Assembly (NCBI GenBank): GCA_018267355.1
Contig: JAFDYP010000372.1
Span: 1-5,155, forward strand
DNA: 5,155 nucleotides
Direction of reading: 5' to 3'
Source: Bacteroidota bacterium
GTDB taxonomy: Bacteria > Bacteroidota > Bacteroidia > Chitinophagales > LD1
Part shown: piece after piece, positions 1 through 5,155 of the stretch
How the letters are laid out: each line of letters begins with the position of its first letter
How positions within the stretch are numbered: the stretch's first letter is position 1
The notes under the pieces: generated by a model
The model's database searches: none
The model's input: only the letters and a program-made list of their open reading frames with translations
What the model was told of the DNA's origin: nothing
Program-made: the position numbers and the translations under genes

Positions 1-390
1 CAGGATATCCTGGCAGGTATGGATCAGCGGCAGGCGTCATGGACCTATTGGTCAGGAGACCCGGGCGGCTGGGGCCCGCTGAACCGTGATCTCACCCCAT
101 CGCCTATGATGTGGCAACTGTTGCGTGTTTTCCCGGCAGCGGTAGCGGGCCAGTTGGTTTCCTTTCATTTTGATCCTGCTGCTAAGACCTTTGAGATGGA
201 GTATATCAGCGATGATAGCATCAAAGCTCCTACACTGATCTCCGTACCACGCTTGTCTATGGGAGATGCATATCACTGGACTGTCTCCGGCGCAGAGCAC
301 TACATAGCCAGCCGCGACGCTGCCAATAACAACCTTCAGATCATGGTGTCCGACCCACATGCCCGTATCAGGGTCACGATCCGCCCATAA
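1..390 (+). CDS. Glycoside hydrolase family 5 protein, endoglycosylceramidase-like, C-terminal part (5' end outside window)
   Basis: The frame is open from base 1 and ends at TAA 388-390, giving 129 residues of a protein that begins upstream; the Met at 19 is internal because the frame reads through it as QDILAGMDQRQASWTYW. The segment SWTYWSGDPGGWGPL, then LTPSPMM and LLRVFPAAVAG, matches the end of the GH5 TIM barrel in endoglycosylceramidase-type enzymes, where Trp residues on the last barrel strand line the sugar site. It is followed by about 80 residues of beta-rich sequence (VSFHFDPAAKTFEMEY onward) that fits the small C-terminal beta-sandwich of this subfamily. Known members split the glycan from ceramide in glycosphingolipids; some relatives act on other beta-glucosides, so the substrate here is uncertain. 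The catalytic glutamates and any signal peptide lie upstream and cannot be checked. The gene converges on the giant adhesin gene with a 57-base spacer. I am fairly sure of the GH5 assignment and less sure of the substrate. Confidence 0.75.
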   Translation, partial: QDILAGMDQRQASWTYWSGDPGGWGPLNRDLTPSPMMWQLLRVFPAAVAGQLVSFHFDPAAKTFEMEYISDDSIKAPTLISVPRLSMGDAYHWTVSGAEHYIASRDAANNNLQIMVSDPHARIRVTIRP

Positions 391-424
391 AAAAAGGGCC
401 ACAAGTTTATCACCTGCGGCCCTT
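389..424 (-). terminator. Rho-independent terminator of the giant adhesin gene
   Basis: Read on the minus strand, 23 bases after the adhesin stop codon, AAGGGCCGCAGGT (424-412) pairs with ACTTGTGGCCCTT (406-394) around the five-base loop GATAA (411-407). This makes a 13-bp stem with 11 Watson-Crick and 2 G-U pairs. It runs straight into a U tract formed by the A run at 389-395 (seven U, two of them in the stem). On the plus strand the two G-U pairs become A-C mismatches and the stem is followed by AGATCTCG rather than a T run, so it should work poorly for the GH5 gene. The U tract overlaps the last bases of the GH5 stop codon. Confidence 0.88.
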
Positions 425-447
425 AGATCTCGTTTATCAGTATCCTT

Positions 448-738
448 TTATCGGAAAAGTGTCAGCTTGCCCTGCTTGCAGATTTCCGGTGTCACGTCTT
501 TCTCTCTAGAGCATACATACCAGAGGTATACTTCTGATGGCATGGCTGCGCCTTTGTAGGTGCCATCCCATCCCTTGGTGATATCATTGGTCTCGTAAAC
601 TTTCTCCCCCCACCTGTTGTAGATGGTCATGGAGAAGGAGTACACAGGGCAGGAGTAGATCGCCTTAAACTCATCATTCTTGCCGTCGCCATTTGGCGTG
701 AAGGCATCTGCTATAGCTACCCCGCAGGCGCTGTCGCA
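448..738 (-). other. Type B T9SS C-terminal sorting domain (CHU_C / gliding motility-associated C-terminal domain)
   Basis: Residues 1466-1561 carry the hallmarks of this family: AFTPNGDGKNDEF (1477-1489), then MTIYNRWGEKVYET (1502-1515), KGWDGTYKG (1520-1528), a YLWYV strand (1536-1540) and the terminal GKLTLFR. In known members this domain directs transport across the outer membrane by the type IX machinery and, for type B, works with a SprF/PorP-like partner. Extra cysteines at 1466, 1470, 1495, 1541 and 1552 could form disulfides. The domain sits at the very C terminus as expected, so the gene is intact at this end. Confidence 0.93.
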
Positions 739-3700
739 CTTCACTCCGGTGATGATCTGCGTGAGTGTGGTCACACAGCCATTCCTGGTAGCAGATACCT
801 GATAGGTGCCTGAGTCAGATACTGTGATCGTAGCAGTGAGTGCCGATGGCACTGTCACACCGGTGCTCCATACGAAGTTTATCAGAGAGTCGGCCACGGC
901 TGTCAGCTGAGCAGAGTCTGGTTTATCAAAGCAGATATTGTCAGTGCTGGTCGTGAGAGCAAATCCCGGTATCGAGTTTGGCGATGGTGCCAGGCTGTCA
1001 GACAGGGTTACAGTACAGTTGTGTGAATCTGTCACGGTCAGTACATAGGTGGCAGTGCAGAGGTTGCTATTGGTAGCCGTACTAGCTCCATTGCTCCATG
1101 TGTAGGTATACGGAGGGAATCCATCCGTGACCGTAGCTATCTCCGTACCGTCACACTTCTGCGGGCAGCTCTCTATGGTGCCTGCCAGAGACAGGCGCAG
1201 CGGCACTCCCGCAGACGGGATAGTATCATAGATCGTCTGAGGGCAGTTAGATGCGTCCGTCACTGTCAGTGTATACGGCCCTGCACACATATTACTATCC
1301 TTGGCAGAGGTAGGTCCGTTGCTCCATACAAATGCGTATGGAGGAGTACCATTGCTCACGGTAGCCACACTGCTCGCATTGCAGTAGCCCGGGCATGTCT
1401 CCGGTACATTGGCCAGCGTCACATTGAGGGCCGGCACATTGGCACTGATGGTCACGCCACCGGTGCCTGTACAGCCATTCTGGTCCGTCACAGTGATATC
1501 ATAGTGGCCGACACAGAGATTCGTTGGGTGATTGATAGCCGGTGATACTGCCGGGCTCCACACATAGGTGAAGTTGCCCGTACCACCTTGTCCATCTATC
1601 GTAGCCGTACCGGTACATGAGCTGCCGCATTGCGTAGCAGTGCTGTCCAGTGTCACTACCTGCAGCAGCTGCGGATCGGTCAGCGTCTGAGACGTCGTCA
1701 CACTGCAGCCGTTGGCATCGGTCACGGTCACAGTGTATGATCCTGCACACAGGCTGTACACACTGTCTATAGTGGATGAGGTGGTCCATGCATATGTATA
1801 TGGAGAGGTACCGCCTATGGCACGTACTTTCAGCGCACCGTTGCAGTCGCCATGGCAGAGCGGAGCGATAGTATTTGTGACAAAAGCCTGCACACCGCCA
1901 TTGGCGCTGATGGCTACTACACCCGTCACAGAGCAGGTAGATCCCTGCGGCGTCACTGTCACACTGTAGTTGCCCGCCGGCTGGCTGCTGATAGTAGCAG
2001 TAGTAGCGCCCGTAGGGCTCCACTGGTAGGTATAGGTACCTGCCGGTGTAGGTGTCACTGTAGCGCCACCGTTGCTGCCGCACGTAGCCGGCACAGTGGT
2101 GAATGCCAGTGTAGCCGGTGTGAGCACTGTGATGGCGATAGAGGTATCGGCATGGCACCTGCCGCTCGCACTGAGGGCAGAGGCCACGTAGGTCGTTGAG
2201 TTCAGCGGATGGATATAGACATCGGTGCCGGTAGGGTTGCTCACGCCACCTGCCGGAGTCCACATATAGGATGCGCCTGTACCTGTCAGGATGATATGAG
2301 CGCTATCTCCCGGGCAGAAAGAGGTCGTACCTGTATAGCTGATAGTAGGAGCAGGGTCTACCTGCAGCCAGGCCGTATCATATGGAGACCATCCGCAGCA
2401 GCTGGTCTTGATATTGGCCACGATCATATAGAGTCCCGGAGTATTAAATGTCAGACCGGTCAGGTTCTGCTGGGTAGCACCGTAGTAAACACTCGGTGAC
2501 AGTGCGCCACCAAAATCCCAGCTGAAGGTATCGCCTGATGCGATCTGGAGGTTAAAATTAGCACTGCTGCCCTGGCATACGAAGAAGGTATCCCCGTTCA
2601 GTACAGAGGCTGTAGATTGTATCACTGGTATGAAGGAGCTCTGATCCAGCGCGATGTTCACAAAGCCGGAGTACACATTGGCGCTATAGGTGATATCCTT
2701 GCGGCCTATCACAGTGTATTGTGTCACCAGTTGCGTACCTGTACCTGTAGGTACGGTGGCATTGGCACCTGCATTCCAGTTGCCGGAGGCAGCAGAGGAG
2801 ATGGTATCGTTCCGATTGGTACAGGAGATATTCGCCGCAAAGATCGTAGGCTGTGCTACCAGGCCAAAGGTGGTATCTGCTGTGGTCAGCGCGCTGCCAC
2901 TGGCTATATATACACGCGTGCCTATACCGGCACCGCCGTTGCCACCATTACCGCCGGCACCACCCGCGCCACCGTTACCACCATTGCCATAGAAATTCTG
3001 GCAGCCTGAGCCACCTGTATTGCCATTGCCTCCGGTACCGCCGGCACCACCGGCACCACCTGTGCCGCCTGCACCGCCATTGCCTGCAGTGAGAGGTCCT
3101 ATATTACATTCTTGTATCACGCCGTTGGCACCGTTGCTATTGATAAAGATGCCAAAACAGTTGCCGCCGCCGTAGCCACCGGTACCGCCCGGCCCGCCAC
3201 CGCCGCCGCTACCGCCGCTACCGCCACCGGAGCCGCGCGTATTGAGAGCCGCTCCGCCGGTACCACCACCACCACCACCACCGCTACCGGTAGTACCTGC
3301 AGTACCATTGCCACCCTGGCCAGCTGCGGTGAAGAAACCGCCGGATACTGTGCCAGCGCCACCTGCAGTGCCTGAGGTGCCGGCAGTGCCCGGAGCACCA
3401 TCGCCGCCCGGCTGAGCCGCGCTACCATTGAATATACCAAAGGCCGCACAAGTCACGGAGCCGCTGCCGCCGCCACCGCCTGCACCCGCGCCAGCGCCGG
3501 TACCTGCAGAACCGGCTGTGCCTGAGCCGCCGGATGTCGTACCGCCGCTACCACCGTTGCCGCCGTTACCACCGGCATTAGGGCCGGCACCCGGGGAGGC
3601 ACCAGTGGCGGAGTTACCCGCCGTGTTGCCATTTGCACCCGGTGTACCCGAGCCGGTGGCAGGTGTACCCGCCTTGCCGTCAGAGGCGCTGCCCGGTTTG

Positions 3701-5155
3701 ATCTGGCACCTTACGAAGTTATAGTTAGAGCAGTTGGTCATGTGGATGCCATAGTTGCTATAGCCAAACGTATCTGACCCCGATACAGCAGGGCAGTTGG
3801 CTGTCTGCAGGGTCAGGTCCTGCAGGCGGATATACTGGGCGCCATTCAGGTAGATACCTACCAGTCTCTTGGTGTTGCCGGTGCCTTCCAGATTGAGTGC
3901 ACTACGGTAGATAGTGGTCGCCCCGGGCAGGCTCGATTTCACCCAGTTATTCGCCGGGTCAAATCCACCTTCTATAGTAGTATAGCTGCCCAGTGTAGTG
4001 ATAGGGAAGTCTACCGTATAGGTGCCTATGGCTAGTTTGATCACCGCATTATTGCACTGTGCCGCAGCGAGAGCATTGTCCAGGTTGGTAGGGTCATACT
4101 GCGAGCCGCTACCGGTACCGCTCGGTGTGGCATAGATCACGGAGCAGCTCTGCACCGGAGGCGGGCTGTTCAGGTTCACACGCACAGTGGTGGTATCACT
4201 AGGGCAGCCAGATGAGTCCAGCGCTACCACAGAGTACACTGTGCTGGCAGTAGGAGAGGCCTTAGGACTGGCACAGTTGCTGCAGGTCAGCCCGGCAGCA
4301 GGCGTCCAGCTGTAGGTAGATGCATTGGTAGCTATCGTATTCAGCTGTACGGTATCAGAGGTAGAGCATATCGTAGAGATAGGCGGGTAGGCTACTACTG
4401 TAGGCTTTGTATTGCGGTACACTATCACCTGATCGGTCAGCGTACAGCCATTGCTGTAGAGTGCAGATACCGTGTAGATGGTCGTCACGGCAGGGTTGAT
4501 ACCTGACCAGGTCGCACCGCTGTGGGTAGTCGTGCCATCCGACCAGGTGTAGCTGGTCACACTGCCTGTAGAGGTAGCAGTCAGGCTGCCGGTCTGGCCC
4601 TGGCAGAGGTGTATATCGGGTCCTGCATCTACAGGTGGGTTAGCCGCCGGTGCTACTACTATAGTGTATGCTATAGATGCAGTACCATAATATGGACAAG
4701 CATTGTTTCTCAGGTTCAGGATAAAGGTATGGCTGCCTACATCCGCCTGTGATGGCGACCAGCACACCGTGATCAGTGGCTGTACACCACCTGAGCTGGT
4801 AAAGGTAGCTCCCGGCAGGGTAGCGCCGGCCAGCGTATAGAAGATGCTGTCTGCAGCATTGGCAGAGGCTGTCTGTATGGTAAAGCAGAAGCTGGAACAG
4901 GCCGTAGTATTATAGGTATACGCACCGGCTACGCCATTGATGCCGCCGCCTGTAGGGGCAGAGTTGGTACAGTTGGTCACTATCACCTGCATATCGCGCT
5001 CCACATGGCCTATTAGTACGCCGTTGCGGTATTCATCCACACCTACCTTTACTACTGCTACCTGAGACTGGTTTGGTGTGAAGGTCAGCTGGCCGGTCAG
5101 CGGGTCCAGTGTAGTACCTCCCGAGGTAGCCATAGGGTTAGTAGCACTGTATCTC
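448..5155 (-). CDS. Giant T9SS-secreted adhesin-like protein: Ig/PKD modules, Gly-rich beta-helix, SprB repeats, type B sorting domain (5' end outside window)
   Basis: One frame without a stop runs from the right edge to the TAA at 450-448, giving 1568 visible residues. The Met at 5133 (residue 1 in the numbering used here) is internal: the frame continues upstream as RYSATNP, and YSATNPMATSGGTTLDPLTGQLTFTPN is the middle of a conserved beta-rich module. The start and signal peptide are therefore missing. Order: N-terminal module with VDEYRNGVLIG (1-52), cadherin/Ig-like module (53-160), two Ig-like modules (166-322), right-handed beta-helix (330-760) with glycine-rich inserts (481-738), linker (761-846), PKD-like module with FSWDFGG (847-927), Ig-like module (928-1004), five SprB-type repeats (1007-1387), Ig-like module (1388-1465), type B C-terminal domain (1466-1561). 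No enzymatic motif is visible, so an adhesive or structural role at the cell surface is the best inference. It has 51 Cys but only 23 Lys, nine of them in the last 97 residues. The gene is followed by a clear terminator and then a converging gene, so nothing is co-transcribed downstream. Confidence 0.93.
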   Translation of the reverse strand, partial: RYSATNPMATSGGTTLDPLTGQLTFTPNQSQVAVVKVGVDEYRNGVLIGHVERDMQVIVTNCTNSAPTGGGINGVAGAYTYNTTACSSFCFTIQTASANAADSIFYTLAGATLPGATFTSSGGVQPLITVCWSPSQADVGSHTFILNLRNNACPYYGTASIAYTIVVAPAANPPVDAGPDIHLCQGQTGSLTATSTGSVTSYTWSDGTTTHSGATWSGINPAVTTIYTVSALYSNGCTLTDQVIVYRNTKPTVVAYPPISTICSTSDTVQLNTIATNASTYSWTPAAGLTCSNCASPKASPTASTVYSVVALDSSGCPSDTTTVRVNLNSPPPVQSCSVIYATPSGTGSGSQYDPTNLDNALAAAQCNNAVIKLAIGTYTVDFPITTLGSYTTIEGGFDPANNWVKSSLPGATTIYRSALNLEGTGNTKRLVGIYLNGAQYIRLQDLTLQTANCPAVSGSDTFGYSNYGIHMTNCSNYNFVRCQIKPGSASDGKAGTPATGSGTPGANGNTAGNSATGASPGAGPNAGGNGGNGGSGGTTSGGSGTAGSAGTGAGAGAGGGGGSGSVTCAAFGIFNGSAAQPGGDGAPGTAGTSGTAGGAGTVSGGFFTAAGQGGNGTAGTTGSGGGGGGGTGGAALNTRGSGGGSGGSGGGGGPGGTGGYGGGNCFGIFINSNGANGVIQECNIGPLTAGNGGAGGTGGAGGAGGTGGNGNTGGSGCQNFYGNGGNGGAGGAGGNGGNGGAGIGTRVYIASGSALTTADTTFGLVAQPTIFAANISCTNRNDTISSAASGNWNAGANATVPTGTGTQLVTQYTVIGRKDITYSANVYSGFVNIALDQSSFIPVIQSTASVLNGDTFFVCQGSSANFNLQIASGDTFSWDFGGALSPSVYYGATQQNLTGLTFNTPGLYMIVANIKTSCCGWSPYDTAWLQVDPAPTISYTGTTSFCPGDSAHIILTGTGASYMWTPAGGVSNPTGTDVYIHPLNSTTYVASALSASGRCHADTSIAITVLTPATLAFTTVPATCGSNGGATVTPTPAGTYTYQWSPTGATTATISSQPAGNYSVTVTPQGSTCSVTGVVAISANGGVQAFVTNTIAPLCHGDCNGALKVRAIGGTSPYTYAWTTSSTIDSVYSLCAGSYTVTVTDANGCSVTTSQTLTDPQLLQVVTLDSTATQCGSSCTGTATIDGQGGTGNFTYVWSPAVSPAINHPTNLCVGHYDITVTDQNGCTGTGGVTISANVPALNVTLANVPETCPGYCNASSVATVSNGTPPYAFVWSNGPTSAKDSNMCAGPYTLTVTDASNCPQTIYDTIPSAGVPLRLSLAGTIESCPQKCDGTEIATVTDGFPPYTYTWSNGASTATNSNLCTATYVLTVTDSHNCTVTLSDSLAPSPNSIPGFALTTSTDNICFDKPDSAQLTAVADSLINFVWSTGVTVPSALTATITVSDSGTYQVSATRNGCVTTLTQIITGVKCDSACGVAIADAFTPNGDGKNDEFKAIYSCPVYSFSMTIYNRWGEKVYETNDITKGWDGTYKGAAMPSEVYLWYVCSREKDVTPEICKQGKLTLFR
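739..972 (-). other. Ig-like module between the SprB repeats and the sorting domain
   Basis: Residues 1388-1465 have the layout of a single bacterial Ig-like domain: a first strand with CFDKPDSAQLTA, a central Trp strand NFVWSTG (1419-1425), then TITVSDSGTYQVSATRNGC (1435-1453). Cys 1401 and Cys 1453 are placed as a likely disulfide pair. The module differs from the SprB repeats before it in lacking the CX3C motif and the PPY/SPYTY strand. It probably acts as a spacer that lifts the adhesive part away from the sorting domain. Confidence 0.6.
973..2115 (-). repeat. Five tandem SprB-type protein repeats (one divergent plus four Cys-rich)
   Basis: Repeats cover residues 1007-1083 (divergent), 1084-1158, 1159-1235, 1236-1311 and 1312-1387, so the unit is about 76-78 residues. 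Each of the last four has CX3C, a strand of the type PYTYAWT or PYAFVWS, LCAGSY or a variant, and TVTDANGC or a variant. The cysteines fall at 1093/1097/1129/1143, 1169/1173/1207/1221, 1247/1251/1283/1297 and 1323/1327/1359/1373, with identical spacing except two extra residues in the second. The divergent repeat keeps only the first and last (1018, 1067). Such repeats are named after the gliding adhesin SprB of Flavobacterium but occur in many Bacteroidota surface proteins, so they do not prove gliding. At DNA level the copies have drifted well apart, which argues against recent expansion. Confidence 0.88.
2116..2595 (-). other. PKD-like module followed by an Ig-like module
   Basis: Residues 847-927 contain the PKD signature region FSWDFGG (870-876), then a strand ending in PGLYMIVANIKTSC and WLQVDP, which is the usual end of a PKD fold. 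Residues 928-1004 form an Ig-like module with CPGDSAHIILTGTG, YMWTP (956-960), STTYVASALSASGRC and the closing strand SIAITVLTP. These beta-sandwich modules are common stalks in secreted Bacteroidota proteins. Cys 912-913 lie next to each other, which is unusual for such a fold. Confidence 0.7.
2596..2853 (-). other. Linker region after the beta-helix
   Basis: Residues 761-846 run from the end of the beta-helix to the PKD-like module. They contain FAANISCTNRNDTIS, a Trp-containing strand SGNWNAGAN, and QYTVIGRKDITYSANVYSGFVNIALD (split here by function only). I do not recognise a named domain, but the style resembles regions that follow beta-helices in other large Bacteroidota surface proteins. 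It may cap the helix. Confidence 0.45.
2920..3693 (-). repeat. Glycine-rich low-complexity region, three blocks of GGX/GXX repeats
   Basis: Residues 481-738 are dominated by Gly with Ala, Thr, Ser and Asn. Block 1 (481-559) moves from spaced Gly (GTPGANGNTAGN) to GGNGGNGGSGG. Block 2 (571-657) includes a run of seven Gly and GGGSGGSGGGGGPGGTGG. Block 3 (684-738) is the most regular GGX repeat and is broken once by CQNFYGN (711-717). The blocks are separated by hydrophobic beta-helix rungs with FGIF. The DNA is correspondingly rich in GGN codons on the minus strand, and third positions vary, so the repetition is mostly at protein level. Confidence 0.9.
3262..3282 (-). repeat. Perfect trinucleotide microsatellite of seven GGT codons
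   Basis: Seven exact copies of ACC on the plus strand lie in frame as seven GGT codons (Gly 618-624). Elsewhere the Gly codons alternate between GGC, GGT and others, so this pure run stands out. Slippage would change the length of a glycine loop by whole residues and would not break the frame. Confidence 0.9.
4168..4638 (-). other. Two Ig-like modules before the beta-helix
   Basis: Residues 166-242: PPVDAGPDIHLCQGQTGSL, SYTWSDG (194-200), TTIYTVSALYSNGC (217-230), then a closing strand. Residues 243-322: CSTSDTVQLNT, STYSWTPAAGL (272-282), CSNC (284-287), STVYSVVALDSSGC (297-310). Both show the common Bacteroidota layout with a first-strand Cys and an NGC or SGC ending, likely a disulfide pair (177-230, 256-310). 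The CX2C at 284-287 lies in a loop and could pair with itself. They probably act as a stalk. Confidence 0.72.
4654..5155 (-). other. N-terminal visible beta-rich modules (cadherin/Ig-like)
   Basis: The visible part starts inside a module read as YSATNPMATSGGTTLDPLTG, followed by LTFTPN, VAVVKVGVDEYRNGVLIG and a closing strand MQVIVTNC (48-55). This resembles the repeated DPxTGxLTFTP modules that precede other domains in large Bacteroidota surface proteins. A second module (53-160) includes CFTIQTASANAADSIFYTL, ITVCWSPSQADVGSHTFIL and a final SIAYTIVV strand, again cadherin/Ig-like. Since the first module is cut by the edge, more copies may lie upstream. Confidence 0.6.

Larger units (their letters stand above)
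2854..4146 (-). other. Right-handed parallel beta-helix region interrupted by glycine-rich inserts
   Basis: Residues 330-760. The entry is typical of Bacteroidota beta-helix proteins: VIYATPSGTGSGSQYDPTNL, a short helix DNALAAAQCNNAVIKLAIGTY, then TTIEGGFDP and TTIYRSALNLEG. Rungs follow as LVGIYLNGAQYIRLQDLTLQ (424-443) and YGIHMTNCSNYNFVRCQI (461-478). A further rung at 660-678 (FGIFINSNGANGVIQECNI) copies the latter pattern about 200 residues later, and a short FGIFNG (565-570) lies between them, so the helix seems to continue through three glycine-rich excursions. Many beta-helices are lyases or hydrolases, but I see no catalytic motif, so a binding or structural role is more likely. Confidence 0.72.

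Noticed and set aside
52..402. Minus-strand open frame opposite the GH5 C-terminal part.
   Set aside because: It runs across the terminator hairpin and lies antisense to a gene with a recognisable family; the translation has no recognisable features.
1499..2263. Minus-strand 254-codon open frame offset from the adhesin frame.
   Set aside because: It overlaps the SprB repeat region of a clearly real gene in another frame, and its translation (rich in Arg, Tyr, Cys, Gln) shows no domain.
2920..3693. CRISPR-like or tandem DNA repeat array in the glycine region.
   Set aside because: There is no fixed-length repeat with unique spacers; the periodicity is three bases and reflects glycine codons in an open frame.
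2920..3693. True collagen-like (GXY)n triple helix domain.
   Set aside because: The pattern is mostly GGX with frequent phase breaks and little proline at X or Y, so a collagen triple helix is unlikely; only short GAPGTAG-type stretches resemble it.
3428..3724. Plus-strand reading frame encoding a proline-rich protein (many PPLPPLPP motifs).
   Set aside because: It is the antisense of glycine codons in the adhesin gene (GGN reads as proline or similar on the other strand); no independent start signal or family resemblance.
5131..5133. ATG at 5133 as the start of the giant gene.
   Set aside because: The frame is open to the window edge, the residues before it (RYSATNP) continue a conserved module, and no signal peptide follows the Met.

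Overview
Organism: the window looks like a chromosome fragment of a Bacteroidota bacterium, most likely a Chitinophagaceae-type lineage. The reasons are a very large surface protein ending in a type B type IX secretion (T9SS) sorting domain, SprB-type repeats and PKD/Ig-like modules full of Asn, Thr and Ser. The family assignment rests on domain style and moderately high GC, and is inference. Layout: only two genes are visible, both cut by the window edges, and they converge. Positions 1-390 (+) hold the last 129 codons of a glycoside hydrolase family 5 protein resembling endoglycosylceramidases. Positions 391-447 are a short spacer with a strong intrinsic terminator directed at the minus-strand gene. 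Positions 448-5155 (-) are one uninterrupted reading frame for the last 1568 residues of a giant secreted adhesin-like protein whose true start lies beyond the right edge. Giant protein, N to C (residues numbered from the internal Met at 5133): conserved beta-rich N-terminal piece (1-160), two Ig-like modules (166-322), a right-handed beta-helix interrupted by about 260 residues of glycine-rich sequence (330-760), a linker, a PKD-like module (about 847-927), another Ig-like module (928-1004), five SprB-type repeats (1007-1387, the first divergent), a last Ig-like module (1388-1465), and a CHU_C / gliding-motility-associated C-terminal domain (1466-1561). How they work together: the giant protein should cross the inner membrane by Sec (signal peptide outside the window), cross the outer membrane by T9SS, and be displayed or released as an adhesin or matrix protein. 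The GH5 enzyme is transcribed toward it and nothing in the sequence ties the two functions together. I see no mobile element, CRISPR array, RNA gene, phage gene or defence system. The most interesting points are the glycine-rich inserts in the beta-helix (candidate polyglycine II bundles), the paired loss of two cysteines in one SprB repeat, which predicts its disulfide pairing, and a terminator whose stem is intact only as RNA of one strand.
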